This document shows, piece after piece, positions 1 to 10,941 of a stretch of 64,000 bases of DNA (positions within the stretch are counted from its first letter, which is position 1; the number at the start of each line of letters is the position of its first letter). This DNA comes from VAZQ01 sp963816745 (GTDB lineage: Bacteria; Pseudomonadota; Alphaproteobacteria; Rhizobiales; Xanthobacteraceae). Location: positions 1 to 64,000 of the forward strand of contig CAWFLQ010000008.1 of NCBI GenBank assembly GCA_963816745.1, written 5' to 3'. The position numbers and the translations under genes were made by a program. The notes beneath the pieces are model-generated. The model did no database searches. It had not been told where the DNA came from and was given only the letters and a program-made list of their open reading frames with translations.

Positions 1-582
1 ATCGCGGCGCACTTTTTCTCGATCGTGACGGCGTGATCAATGTGGATCGCGGCTACGTTCACCGCCGCGACCAGTTCGAGTTCGTTCCCGGAATTTTTGC
101 ATTGGCGCGTTTCTGGACCAACGAGCTTCGTCGGCCGATCGTCGTCGTCACCAACCAATCCGGCATCGGCCGGGGTTATTTCGATGAAACGGCCTACGCC
201 GACCTGACGCGATGGATGTGCGACCGCTTTGCGGCGGAGCGCACCGCAATCGCGCGCGTCTATCATTGCCCGTTTCACCCCGCTGCACGGCATCGGCGAA
301 TACCGTTGCGATCATCCCTGGCGCAAGCCCAATCCGGGGATGATCCTGCAGGCGGCGGCGGACCTCGGCCTCGATCTCGCTCGCTCCGCAATCGTGGGCG
401 ACCAGATGAGCGACGTCGAAGCCGGCGCGGCGGCCGGGATCGGCTTGCGCATCCTGGTCGGGCCACGAACAGCGGAGGGGGATGAGGGAGCGCCGTCTCA
501 CGAAGTGGTCGCCGATCTCGACGAAGGGCTCGCGCTGCTCCGGTCGCGTTTCGCGCCCGCGCCGCTCGATCAGGCGACCTGA
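1..582 (+). CDS. gmhB: D-glycero-D-manno-heptose 1,7-bisphosphate phosphatase, 5' partial, one indel
   Basis: HAD-family phosphatase that removes the C7 phosphate of heptose bisphosphate in ADP-heptose synthesis for LPS; cytoplasmic. The gene is already open at base 3 and reads FLDRDGVIN, the HAD motif I with its two catalytic aspartates. It continues with VVTNQSGIGRG (motif II) and, after a one-base shift near 281 in a run of four C, HPWRKPNPGM and VGDQMSDVEAG (motif IV). The metal-site cysteine and histidine region (YHCPFHP, then CDHPWRKP) spans the shift. The true start lies upstream of the window. It opens a locus of nucleotide-sugar genes, which fits an envelope role. A related HAD histidinol-phosphatase is the only real alternative. 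Confidence 0.85.
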
Positions 583-692
583 CCCCGTCGGGCTTCGGCG
601 ATTCAACGCTTGAACTTGCCGTTGTCCTCGGCCATGACCATTCGCAGGGCGTGCATGCCGCGCACGTCGAAGCCATCTGAAGCCAACCTCGA

Positions 693-1706
693 ATGAACAC
701 CAGTGTCGCCGGAAAGATCGACACGGTGAGCCCGCCGCGCCGCGGCGGGGTCGAGAAAATTGCGCTCTTCGCGACCAAGCTTCTCGTGACCGGCGCCTGC
801 TTTTGGTATGTCTCGCGGCAGATCGATTTGAGCCAGGTCTTGTCCGCCTTCTCGTTGTTGGATTTTCGCTGGGCCGCATTGGCCGTCTCGCTGGCGATGC
901 TGCAAGTCCCGCTCGTGGGGGCGCGTTGGCACGGCATTCTCGATGCGCTTGACGCGCTCGACGGGCGGATAACGCGAACCGCCGTGGTCGCGGCCACCGC
1001 CGTGGGCGTCTTCTTTACCCAGGTCCTGCCGAGCGTCGCGGGAGACGGCATGCGTGCCTGGCTCGTCGTTCGTCTCGGCTGCGAATGGCGCAAGGCGGTG
1101 ATGAGCGTGGTGATCGATCGGGGCGTAGGAGTGGGGCTGCTGATCGCGCTGGGTTTCGTCATCCTGCTGTTGCCGTCCGGCTTCACCGCGCTCGGCGGAT
1201 ATCGCCACATCGTGCTCGTCGTCTACGGCGGGGTGCTCCTGGCCGGCGCACTCGCTCTCCTGCTCACGCCGGCCTTCGTTCCGCTGCTCGCGCGCTGGCG
1301 ATATTCCCGCTGGATCGGAACCTTGGCTGCGAGCGCCCATCGCGTTCTGCTCGGGCGGAAGAGTCCCGCGATCCTCGGGCTCGGATGCCTCGTCCATGTC
1401 TTCACCATCGTCGCCGTTTGGTCGCTCGGACGGGCGCAGGGCCTCGCGATGCCGATCCCCGACGCCGCTGTCTTGTTCACGGTCATGGTCGGCGTGGGGC
1501 TGGTCCCGATCTCGATCGGCGGCTGGGGGCTGCGGGAGATTGCCGTGATCTCGTTTCTCGGCCACTACGGCATCGCGCCGGAGAAGGCGTTGCTCTTTTC
1601 GCTGTGCTTTGGCCTCGCCTTCGCAATCGCCTCGCTGCCCGGGGCGCTGGTTTGGCTGTTGTACCCGTTCGGGCCCTCCCGGCGTTCCGCTCCGGCGGGA
1701 GGCTGA
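693..1706 (+). CDS. UPF0104 / lysylphosphatidylglycerol synthase-type TM protein
   Basis: Integral inner-membrane protein of 337 residues of the LPG_synthase_TM (AglD2-like) family. A short basic N-terminus is followed by about eight hydrophobic segments. The family signature is visible as FFTQVLPSVAGDGMRAW in the first half and VGLVPISIGGWGLRE near residue 265. Members occur in polysaccharide and lipid loci and are proposed to move or modify lipid-linked substrates. The exact substrate is unknown, and the soluble synthase domain of MprF is absent. The frame is intact. It lies between gmhB and gmd, so a role in envelope glycan assembly is inferred from context only. Confidence 0.75.
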   Translation: MNTSVAGKIDTVSPPRRGGVEKIALFATKLLVTGACFWYVSRQIDLSQVLSAFSLLDFRWAALAVSLAMLQVPLVGARWHGILDALDALDGRITRTAVVAATAVGVFFTQVLPSVAGDGMRAWLVVRLGCEWRKAVMSVVIDRGVGVGLLIALGFVILLLPSGFTALGGYRHIVLVVYGGVLLAGALALLLTPAFVPLLARWRYSRWIGTLAASAHRVLLGRKSPAILGLGCLVHVFTIVAVWSLGRAQGLAMPIPDAAVLFTVMVGVGLVPISIGGWGLREIAVISFLGHYGIAPEKALLFSLCFGLAFAIASLPGALVWLLYPFGPSRRSAPAGG

Positions 1707-1855
1707 TTCGACCCAGTCGGGTGTGCTCCAGCCTCGCTTGCGCGCATGCGGACGGCGTCCCGATTTGTCCGAATCGGAGACGCGCTCTAGATTCTCCCCC
1801 GTTGGTCGGGTTGGGCAACGAACGTCGGAACCGGGACACTGGCCGCGGGGTGAAC

Positions 1856-2936
1856 ATGGCTGGATCATCGCGAAAGGTGGCCCTCATCACCGGCGTGACC
1901 GGGCAGGACGGCGTCCTACCTTGCTGCACTTCTCCTCTCCAAGGGATACGTGGTTCATGGCGTGAAGCGGCGTTCGTCGTCCTTCAATACCGCCCGCATC
2001 GACAACCTCATTCACGATCCGCACGAGGAGGGCGTTTTCTTTCATTTGCACTATGGTGATGTGACCGACGCGACCAACATCATCCGCATCGTGCAGGAAA
2101 CGCAGCCGGACGAGATCTACAATCTTGCCGCGCAATCCCATGTGCAGGTCTCGTTCGAGACCCCGGAATACACGGCCAATGCCGACGGAATTGGAACCCT
2201 GCGGCTGCTCGAGGCGATCCGCATCCTCGGCATGGAGAGCAAGGCGCGCTTCTATCAGGCCTCGACCTCGGAGCTGTTCGGCAAGGTGCAGGAAATCCCG
2301 CAAAAGGAGACGACGCCGTTCTACCCGCGCTCGCCCTACGCCGCGGCGAAGCTCTATGCCCATTGGATCACGGTCAACTACCGCGAGGCCTACGGCATGC
2401 ACGCCTCGGCCGGCATCCTGTTCAATCACGAGAGCCCGATCCGGGGCGAGACCTTCGTCACCCGCAAGATCACGCGGGCGGTGGCGTCGATCAAGCACGG
2501 GCTTCAGAAAAAGCTCTACCTCGGCAATCTCGACGCCACGCGCGACTGGGGGCATGCGCGCGATTTCGTCGAGGGCATGTGGCTGATCCTGCAGCAGGAC
2601 AAGCCCGACGATTATGTGCTCGCGACCGGCGAGAGCCATTCGGTGCGCGAATTCGTCGAGAAGTCATTTGCCCATATCGGCCGGAAGGTGACCTGGCGCG
2701 GGAGCGGCGTGGACGAGAAGGGCATCGACCAGGCGACCGGCGAGACGCTCGTCGAGATCGACCCGCGCTATTTCCGGGCGACCGAGGTCGATGCGCTGCT
2801 CGGCGATCCGAGCAAGGCCCGCGCCAAGCTCGGCTGGCGGCACAAGACGAGCTTTGACACACTGGTGTCGGATATGGTGGAAGCGGACATGGTCGCGATC
2901 CTGGAAGAGCAGGAGCGCCGCAACCGGCACGACTAG
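1856..2936 (+). CDS. gmd: GDP-mannose 4,6-dehydratase, one indel near the start
   Basis: Converts GDP-D-mannose to GDP-4-keto-6-deoxy-D-mannose, the precursor of GDP-rhamnose, fucose or perosamine; cytoplasmic SDR enzyme. The ATG at 1856 opens with the Rossmann motif GVTGQDG. One extra base near 1914 then breaks the frame, and removing it restores a continuous family sequence to the stop. Also visible are the STSELFG loop, the catalytic SPYAAAK (YxxxK) and NHESP. The restored product is about 359 residues, normal for the family. It uses GDP-mannose made by ManC encoded just downstream on the other strand. No fucose synthase or rhamnose reductase is seen here. Confidence 0.93.
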
Positions 2937-2998
2937 ATTTAACGTCCTGACCACGAAATTCGCACACAAAATCTAAGAGCCGCGGGTAGGTTTGTCTC

Positions 2999-4303
2999 AT
3001 GCGTATCGCGATGATCGGCACCGGCTATGTCGGGCTCGTGTCCGGAGCCTGTTTTTCCGATTTCGGCCATGCCGTCACCTGCATCGACAAGGACGCGGCC
3101 AAGATCGCGCAGCTGCGCAACGGCACCATCCCGATCTTCGAGCCCGGGCTGGAAGCCCTGGTCGCGAGCAATGTCGAAGCCGGCCGGCTGTCGTTCACGA
3201 CCGAAGCCGCATCGGCTGTTCGTTCGGCCGACGCGGTATTTCTCGCCGTCGGCACCCCGTCGCGGCGCGGCGACGGCTTTGCCGATCTCTCCTACGTCTA
3301 TGACGCGGCGCGCGAGATCGCGGCCGAGCTGCAGGGCTTCACCGTCATCGTCATCAAGTCGACGGTCCCGGTCGGAACCAACGACGAGGTCGATGCCATC
3401 ATTCGCAAGCTGCGTCCCGATGCCGACTTCTCCGTGGTGTCGAATCCGGAATTCCTGCGCGAGGGCGCGGCGATCGAGGATTTCAAGCGGCCGGATCGGG
3501 TCGTCGTCGGCACCGAGGACGAGCGGGCGCGCCGCGTGATGCGCGAGCTCTATCGGCCGCTGTTCATCAACGAGACGCCGATACTGTTCACCGGACGCCG
3601 CGCCGCCGAGCTGATCAAGTACGCCTCCAACGCCTTTCTCGCCACCAAGATCACCTTCATCAACGAGATGGCGGACCTCTGCGAGAAGTGCGGCGCCGAC
3701 GTGCAGGAGGTCGCGCGCGGCATGGGGCTCGACCGCCGCATCGCCGGCAAGTTCCTGCATGCCGGACCGGGCTTCGGCGGCTCGTGCTTTCCGAAGGACA
3801 CCGCGGCGCTCACCGCCATCGGACAGCGCCACGGCGCGCCGATCCGGATCGTCGAGACCGTGATCGGGGTGAACGATGCGCGCAAGCGCGCGATGGCCGC
3901 CAAGGTCGTGGCCGCCTGCGGCGGCACGCTCGACGGCAAGACGGTCGCGGTGCTGGGGCTGACCTTCAAGCCCAACACCGACGACATGCGCGAGGCGCCG
4001 AGCCTCGTCATCGTGCCCGCGCTCGAGGCGCAAGGGGCGCGGGTGCGCGCCTACGATCCCCACGGCATGGAGGAAGCGCGCAAGCTGATGCCGCAGCTCG
4101 AGACCGCCGCCGACCCCTATGCCTGCATCGAGGGCGCCGATGCGATGGTGATCCTGACCGAATGGGACCAGTTCCGCGCGCTCGATCTCGACCGCGTGAA
4201 ACGGGCGCTGAAGAGCCCCGTGGTGGTCGATCTGCGCAACGTCTACAAGCCCGCCGACATGGCCGCGAAAGGCCTCACCTATGTCGGCGTCGGGCGCGGC
4301 TGA
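2999..4303 (+). CDS. ugd: UDP-glucose 6-dehydrogenase
   Basis: Oxidises UDP-glucose to UDP-glucuronate with two NAD+, supplying uronic acid for polysaccharides. The 434-residue intact frame starts with the NAD-binding MIGTGYVGLVSG. It carries the KSTVPVGT strand, NPEFLREG, the central helix around KYASNAFLATK, and GGSCFPKDT with the catalytic cysteine near residue 261. It ends with the UDP-binding C-terminal domain (GLTFKPNTDD). Length and motifs match the family. It starts 62 bases after gmd, probably in the same transcript. The product feeds the UDP-glucuronate 4-epimerase encoded at 9.7 kb. Confidence 0.96.
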   Translation: MRIAMIGTGYVGLVSGACFSDFGHAVTCIDKDAAKIAQLRNGTIPIFEPGLEALVASNVEAGRLSFTTEAASAVRSADAVFLAVGTPSRRGDGFADLSYVYDAAREIAAELQGFTVIVIKSTVPVGTNDEVDAIIRKLRPDADFSVVSNPEFLREGAAIEDFKRPDRVVVGTEDERARRVMRELYRPLFINETPILFTGRRAAELIKYASNAFLATKITFINEMADLCEKCGADVQEVARGMGLDRRIAGKFLHAGPGFGGSCFPKDTAALTAIGQRHGAPIRIVETVIGVNDARKRAMAAKVVAACGGTLDGKTVAVLGLTFKPNTDDMREAPSLVIVPALEAQGARVRAYDPHGMEEARKLMPQLETAADPYACIEGADAMVILTEWDQFRALDLDRVKRALKSPVVVDLRNVYKPADMAAKGLTYVGVGRG

Positions 4304-4309
4304 TTCCTG

Positions 4310-5729
4310 TCAACCTCGTCCATAGACGTCGTCGAGGCGCACGATGTCGTCCTCGCCGAGATAGCTGCCGACCTGCACCTCGATCAATTCGAGCGGAATC
4401 TTGCCGGGATTGGCGAGCCGATGGATGCTGCCGATCGGGATGTAGATGAATTCGTTCTCGTGCACGCTGCGCACGTCGTCGCCGACCGTGACCTCGGCCG
4501 TCCCCTTGACCACGACCCAATGCTCGGAGCGATGGAAGTGCTTCTGCAGCGAGAGCTTGCTGCCCGGCTTCACGACGATGCGCTTGACCCGGTAGCGGGC
4601 CGCGAGGTCCACGTCCTGGTAGTAGCCCCAGGGACGGTAGATGCGGCGGTGCTCGACCGCCGCGCGATGGTTCTGCGCCTTGAGCTGCTCGACCAGCGCC
4701 TTGACCTGCTCGGCCTTGGCGCGCGAAGCGACCAGCACGGCATCGGCGGTCGACACGACGATGACGTCGTCGAGCCCGACCACGGTGGTCAGCATGGCCT
4801 CCTCCGAGCGCACCAGGCTGTTGCGGCTGTCCAGCATGACGACCGGGCCGTCGGTCGCATTGCCGGCGGCGTCGTGATCGAGGACATCCCAGACCGCGCT
4901 CCAGCTGCCGACGTCCGACCAGCCGAGATCGGCGGGAACCACCGCGGCGAGCTTGGTGCGCTCCATGACGGCATAGTCGATCGACTTCTTCGGCGCGCGC
5001 GCGAACGGCTCGGCCGCGAGCCGCAGGAAATCGAGGTCGCGCGTGAGGCCGGCGACCGCCGCCTTCGCGGCCTCGGCCATGGCCGGCTCGAAGCGCTCGA
5101 TCTCGCCCAGCATGGTCGCGGCGTGAAACAGGAAATTGCCGCTGTTCCAGAGATAGCGATCTGCCACGTAGCCGACCGCGGTGGCCGCATCGGGCTTCTC
5201 CACGAACGCCTCGACCACGCGGACGGACGCGCCGTTGAGCTGCTCGCCGGGGCGGATGTAGCCGTAGCTCGTCGCCGGATGGGTGGGCTCGATGCCGAAG
5301 GTGACGATCCGGCCCTCGGCAGCGGCGCCGGCGGCCGCGTCGGCAGGCTTCGCGGAACTCGTCGGGCTTGCGGACGACGTGATCGGCCGCGAGCACCAGC
5401 ACGAGGGCGTCGCGGTCGCGCTCGGCCGCGAGCACGGCGGAGACCGCGACCGCGGGGCCGGAATCGCGGCGCATCGGCTCCAGCACGATGTCGGCCTCGA
5501 TGCCGCGCTCGCGCAATTGCTCGGCCACGACGAAGCGGAAGTCGGCATTGGTGATGACGATCGGACGCGCGAACAGATCGGGGTCGGAGATGCGCTCAAG
5601 CACCTGCTGGAACATCGATCCCTGGCCGACCAGAGGCACGAACTGCTTCGGCATGCTCTCGCGCGAGACCGGCCACAGCCGCGTTCCCGCGCCGCCGCAC
5701 ATGATCACCGGGATGATTTGAGCCGGCAT
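4310..5729 (-). CDS. manC: mannose-1-phosphate guanylyltransferase / mannose-6-phosphate isomerase, one indel
   Basis: Bifunctional type II enzyme making GDP-mannose. The N-terminal nucleotidyltransferase begins IIPVIMCGGAGTRLWPVSR, the GGxGTRLWPxSR pyrophosphorylase signature. FVEKP follows in the middle. The C-terminal cupin isomerase domain contains VKPGSKLSLQKHFHRSEHW with the metal-binding histidines. One extra base near 5330 shifts the frame; otherwise it is continuous and of usual length (about 472 residues). It is convergent with ugd, with only seven bases between the stops. It supplies the substrate of Gmd. Confidence 0.94.
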
Positions 5730-5845
5730 GAGCGAAAATCCTCGACCGTCGACACTTCAAGCCGTCCCGGCGCAGATCGTCAAGCCGCGCCGGAGCGCCT
5801 TCCGGCGCATAAATTACACGTCAGACCTTGACGAAGGTTAACCGC

Positions 5846-7133
5846 TCAAAGCCGCCAAACCTCGATGTCAGCCGGCTTCTCCCGCGGATCGAGCACGCCT
5901 TTGACATCCATCACGAGGCCGCGGCCGTTCCTGAGCAGCCGCGTGATCAGCGGCCAGCCCAAGGCTCGATAGGGCTCATGCGCGACCGCCAGCACGACCG
6001 CGTCGGCGGGCGTGAGGTCCTGCTGCAGGGCGATGCCATATTCCTCGAGCCGCGGCCGCCGGATCGGCGAAGGGATCGTGAACCTGCACGTCCAGGCCGA
6101 AGGACTGCAACTCGCGAATGATGTCGACCACCTGCGAATTGCGGATATCGACGACGTTCTCCTTGAACGTCAGTCCCAGCACGGTCACGCGCTCGGCGCG
6201 CGCGCCGGCCTTCAAGAGGCGGCGCAGGCATTCGCGCGCCACCCGCACGCCGATGGAGTCGTTGATGCGCCGGCCGGCGAGGATCACGTCGGGATGATAG
6301 CCGGCCTTCTCCGCCCGGATACGTGAGGTAGTAGGGATCGACGCCGATGCAGTGACCGCCGACCAGCCCGGGAGTGAAATTGAGGAAATTCCATTTGGTG
6401 GCGGCCGCCGCCAGCACGTCCTTGGTGTCGATGCCGAGCTGATGGAAGATGGCGGAGAGCTCGTTCATGAACGCGATGTTGAGGTCGCGCTGCGCGTTCT
6501 CGATCACCTTGGCCGCTTCCGCGACCTTGATCGACGGCGCCTTGTGCAGGCCGGCCGTCACGACCGAGCCGTAGACCGCCGCGATGATGTCGAGCGTGCG
6601 CGCGTCCTGTCCGGCCACGACCTTCTTGATGGTCTCGAAGCGGTGCGCCTTGTCGCCGGGATTGATGCGCTCGGGCGAATAGCCCACGGTGAAATCGCTG
6701 CCGGCGGCGAGGCCCGAGGCCTGCTCCAGGATCGGCACGCAATCCTCTTCCGTCGCGCCGGGATAGACGGTCAACTCGTAGACGACGATGTCGCCTTTCT
6801 TCAGCGCCTGCCCGACCGTCCTCGACGCCCGCAGCAGCGCGGTGAGGTCCGGCCGTCGCGCCTCATCGATCGGCGTCGGCACCGTGACGATGAAGAAGTC
6901 TGCGTCCGAGAGCTCGCGTGGGATCGGACGTGAAGCGCAGGTGAGCGTGGCCGAGATCGTCCGGCTCGACCTCGCGCGTGCGGTCGCGGCCGGCTTCGAG
7001 CTCGGCGATGCGCGCGGCGTCGATGTCGAAGCCGATGACCGGCGTGCCCTGCGCGGCCGAAGGCGACGGCGACCGGCAGCCCGACATATCCGAGACCGAT
7101 GACGGCGAGCTTGCGACCGTGCGACACGTCCAC
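5846..7133 (-). CDS. nucleotide sugar dehydrogenase, WbpA/TviB type, several indels
   Basis: NAD-dependent UDP-N-acetylhexosamine 6-dehydrogenase of the UDP-glucose/GDP-mannose dehydrogenase superfamily. A GTG start at 7131-7133 gives LAVIGLGYVGLPVAVAFG (Rossmann). After repair of indels near 7062, 6925, 6315 and 6065 the frame runs through PTPIDEARRPDLT, the YPGATEEDC strand, GYSPERINPGD, GLVGGHCIGVDPYYLTY and VLGLTFKENVVDIRNS. These favour WbpA/TviB over Ugd. In the WbpA case the product is UDP-GlcNAc uronic acid, the substrate of WbpB and WbpE, whose homologues lie at 13.3-15.5 kb. The stop at 5846-5848 follows an EVWRL tail. The substrate assignment is inference. Confidence 0.85.
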
Positions 7134-7139
7134 CCTTTT

Positions 7140-8382
7140 TCATGCAGGTCCCGACGCAGATGCGGCCTTCTTAACCCGCGCGTGGCGGCATTCGCAATGG
7201 ACGCCTATCACGCTGCCGGCGTCGAGCAGGCGCCGATAGAGCGCCGACCACGTCGCGGCCGATACGCTCGCTGGAGAATTCGCGTTCGACCAGCTCGCGG
7301 CTGGCCCGGCCGAACCGCTGCCGAAGCTCGGGATCAGCGGCGAGGCGATCGATCGCGTCGGCGAGCGCCTCGGCGTCGTCGAGCGGCACCAGCAGGGCAT
7401 TGACGTCCGGGACGCGCGATCACCCGGCAGCCCGGCACGTCGGTCGCAATCAGCGGCCGTCCGCAGGCGGCCGCCTCCAGCAGGCTCAACGGCAGTCCCT
7501 CGCGATGGGACGGCAGTGCCGCGATGTGCGCGGACGCCCACAGCGCGGCGATGTCCTCGACGAAACCGAGATGCGTCACGTTGGGCCGCCTGGTCCAGGC
7601 TTCGATCTCGTCCGGCGAGATCGATGCCGGGTTGGCGGGGTCGGGCAGGCCCGCGATCAGCAGCCGGATGTCGCGGCCGCGCTGGCAGAGCAGCTCGTGC
7701 GCCGCGACGAGCGTGCGTATCCCCTTCGATTCCACCAGCCGGCCGACGAATGCGACGGTGACCGGCGCCTGCGGGCTCGGGCGAGGGCGTCATCCTGTCG
7801 ACGTCGACGCCCGAGCCCGGGATCAGCTCGATGCGATCCGCATCGACGCCGAGGCGCTCGATCATCGCGCGATCGTCGACGTTCTGAACCAGCACCGCCG
7901 AGCGGGGACGGCGGAGCAGCCGGCGCAGCGCCGCCGTCAAGACCGCGCGCGCGATGCGGACCTTGGCGGTGTCGCCGGTGAACATCGTGCCGAGCCCGGT
8001 CATGGCGTTGAGGCACACGACCGGAAGCCCGGTCGCGGCCAGCGATCCGACGACCGTCGCCGGCAAGGCGACGTGATGGGCAAGATCGGGCTTCGAGGCT
8101 GCGATAGAGGCTGCGCACCTCGCGCACGACCCGAACGAGGTCGCGCGGATCGAGGCTGCCGCGGCGCCAGGAGATGGGATGCAGATGAAATCCTTCCGCC
8201 TCGATCGCCGCGCCGTGGCGATCGACGCGGGTCGCGACATGCACCTCGAAGCCGGCGTCGCGGGCGGCGCGCGCCATCGGCAGGCGATGCGAGACGAAGT
8301 ACCAGTCCTCGGTCACGAGATAGATGATGCGGCGCGTCGCCGCCTTGGCTCGGCGCCGTCGCGCCGGCGCTGCATCGGGCAT
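7140..8382 (-). CDS. glycosyltransferase family 4, several indels
   Basis: GT-B fold sugar transferase acting at the cytoplasmic face in polysaccharide assembly. The start chosen is an ATG at 8382, just before RRIIYLVTEDWYFVSHRLP, a typical GT4 N-terminus. With indels near 8095, 7780, 7420 and 7245 repaired, the sequence includes GLGTMFTG, the donor-domain core VESKGIRTLVAAHE, LGFVEDIAALW and the EX7E region in PSHREGLPLSLLEAAACG followed by PLIATDVPGCR. The stop sits seven bases before the start of the WbpA-type gene, so the two are probably cotranscribed. Upstream the frame is open into the AGE epimerase without a stop, so a fusion or an overlapping start cannot be told apart here. Donor and acceptor are unknown. 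Confidence 0.78.
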
Positions 8383-9508
8383 CGCAGCCGAAAGCTCCGC
8401 GACCGCGCCGATGATGTGATAGAGGCTCGTGGCCCGCGCCGGCTCGATGACGAAGCGGTCGTCCGCGGCCAGTTGATCGAACCACAGGCCCGGCGTCGGC
8501 GTCGCGAGAAATCGCCGCAGCCCCTTGATCGCGGCGGCGACGTCGCTGCCCGGAGCGGCCGGTCGGCGAGATAGGCGCGGATCCGCTCGGCCTGCGCCCA
8601 CAACCGCGCCACCGGGTCGTGGATGCTGCCGTCGGTGAGCACGGCGTTGATCGCCACGCCGCGCCGCGCATCGAGCCCGTGCGCGGTCGGCGAATGCGAT
8701 CAGCCGCGACGACCGCGTCGGGCTTGGCGCGGCCGGTCAGCTTGCGCCCAGCGGTCGAGCAGAAGCGCCCATTCGTAGTGGTGGCCGGGCTCGCAGATGC
8801 GGCCCTCGATCCCCGGTGCCGGCGACCAGTCGGCGGCAAAGAACTCGCGCAGCGCACCGGTCGCGGGATCGATGAATTTTTCGAGGCAGAGCGTGGCGAT
8901 GCCGTCCGCCATGCGGCGCCAGGCCGGATCGTCGTCGATGGCGAGCCAGGCGAGCGCGGCCTCGAGGAGATGCATGTGCGGGTTCGATCGCTGCGGCAGC
9001 CGCCCGGCGCGATCCTCCCGGAAGCCGCCGAGCGGATGCGCATAGGTCCGCTCGAGCGTCGTGCGCAGCGCCACGGCCTGTCCGCGCCAGCCGGCCGCTT
9101 CGCCGAACGCGCGATGGCCGCTCGCAAAGGCGAGCAAGGCGAAGGCCTGGTCGTAGAGATCGAAGCTCCCGTGATCGCGACCTGCCCGTCGAGGTCGACG
9201 ACCGACGCCACGGTGGCGTCCGCGGTGACGAAATGCTCGCGGAAGTAGACCGAGCGCGTGCTGCGTCGCCTCGCGCCAGGGGCCGTCCCAGCCGAGCCGG
9301 CCGGCCTCGCAGTAGGAGAACGCCATGCGTGCGATGGATCGAGCTCGGTGCGGCGCGGCCACGGGCTTGCCGTCGAGATCGATCGCTTCGTGGAAGCCGC
9401 CGCGGTCGCGATCCGCGCCGACCTCCCACCACAACGGCAGGCGCGTCGAGAAACAGCCAGCGACGAAGCGCCCGGCCTCGCTTCGACCTCGCTCACGACC
9501 TCGCTCAT
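8383..9508 (-). CDS. AGE family epimerase/isomerase, several indels
   Basis: (alpha/alpha)6-barrel enzyme of the N-acylglucosamine 2-epimerase / mannose isomerase family. The ATG at 9508 gives MSEVVSEVEA. Repaired frames then read LPLWWEVGADRDRGGFHE, YCEAGRLGWDG, DLYDQAFALLAFASG, NPHMHLLEAALAW, EPGHHYEWALLLDRW and ATSLYHIIGAVAEL, all recognisable AGE motifs including the active-site histidines in HMH and HHYEW. Indels are needed near 9430, 9250, 9175, 8700 and 8550. No stop is seen at the expected end. The frame runs on into the glycosyltransferase. It stands beside manC/gmd genes, so interconversion of mannose with glucose or fructose is plausible, but the substrate is unproven. Confidence 0.78.
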
Positions 9509-9669
9509 GCGGCAGGGCTCATCCGCCGAGCGGCCGTTGCGTGCCGAAGGATCATGCTTATCAGGAAGGGTCTTGGCATTTCTCGGTTTATACTGCACGA
9601 AACGCGATCAGCCGAGTGCGAACAGCGTGCTGGACGCGGATCTTCTGCCAGAAAGGCGCACTGTGAGTC

Positions 9670-10676
9670 GTTCTCGTCACCGGGGCGGCCGGGTTCATCG
9701 GCATGCACGTCGCGCGGCGCTTGTCGGCGGATGGGCACGCCGTGGTCGGCGTCGACAACCTCAATGCCTACTACGATCCGCGCCTGAAGCAGGCCCGCGT
9801 TGCGGAGCTCGAGGCATTGTCCGGCTTCCGGTTCGAGAAGATCGACATCGCCGACCGCAAGGCCATGGCGGACTTGTTCGCGGCGCACCGCTTTCGCCTA
9901 TGTCGTGCACCTCGCGGCGCAGGCCGGCGTGCGCCACTCGCTGACCGATCCCCATGCCTATGCCGATGCCAACCTCACGGGCTTTCTCAACGTGCTCGAG
10001 GGCTGCCGGCACGCCGGCTGCCGGCATCTGGTCTATGCCTCGTCCTCCTCGGTCTACGGCGCCAATACCCGCATTCCCTTTCAGCACCTCCGACAACGTC
10101 GATCATCCCCTGAGCTTCTACGGCGCCACCAAGAAGGCCAACGAATTGATGGCGCATGCCTATGCCCATCTGTTCGCGCTGCCGGCGACGGGCCTGCGAT
10201 TCTTCACCGTCTATGGGCCCTGGGGCCGGCCGGACATGGCGATGTGGCTGTTCACCGATGCGATCATGCAGGGCCGGCCGATCAAGCTGTTCAACCATGG
10301 CCGGATGCGGCGGGACTTCACCTATGTCGACGACGTGGCCGAAGCCGTCGTGCGCCTGGTGCCGCGCCCGCCGGCGCCGAATCCGGCCTGGTCGGGGAAT
10401 GCGCCCGATCCGGCCACCAGCCGGGCCCCTTGGCATGTCTACAACATCGGCAACAGCAGCCCGGTCGAGGTGACCGAGGTCGTGCGGCTGATCGAGGAGG
10501 CCGTCGGCAAGCCGGCGGTCCGGGAGTTGCTGCCGATGCAGCCGGGCGACGTTCCGGAGACCTACGCGGACGTAGCCGATCTCGAGCGTGCCGTGGGCTT
10601 CCGGCCGAAAACGCCGATCGCGGAGGGAGTTCGCCGCTTCGTCAATTGGTTCCGGGTATATCAGGCCGGAAAATAG
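9670..10676 (+). CDS. UDP-glucuronate 4-epimerase (SDR), indels, start unresolved
   Basis: Interconverts UDP-glucuronate and UDP-galacturonate. The frame opens with VLVTGAAGFIGMHVARRL (TGxxGxxG), then NLNAYYDPRLK, a hallmark of the GAE/LpsL group. It continues with VHLAAQAGVRHSLTDPHAY, YASSSSVYG, SFYGATKKANE (catalytic YxxxK) and RFFTVYGPWGRPDMA. One-base shifts occur near 9895 and 10083. The true start is unclear: a TGA lies in frame directly before VLVTG, and a GTG at about 9662 would need an indel. The internal ATG at 9703 would remove the NAD motif and is unlikely. It is divergent from the AGE gene and uses the product of Ugd. Confidence 0.88.
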
Positions 10677-10941
10677 TCGCCGCGGATTTGAGTTGATCGG
10701 GCCAATCTCTGGGTGGCATCCACGGGCGAGGATGCCGGTGAGGACATTGATGGACGTTACGCAGCTGTGGTGCTGCTCGAGCCAGCCAACACCGGCAACA
10801 GATTTCGTATCTCCCCAAGTGCGAATTTTAGCAAATGCCCGATCGAGCATCGGGGCAGTTAGCCCACACATCTTTACCCGGAATTAAGGTTTATGTCGGA
10901 TTATGTTCACGGTTTGTTTTGTAGGCGTGAGGGAGGTCGGC

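Noticed and set aside
603..692. Minus-strand peptide tail (GMHALRMVMAEDNGKFKR) between gmhB and the UPF0104 gene
   Set aside because: It looks protein-like but is only about 23 residues before running antisense through the next gene. It may be a relic, but there is too little to name.
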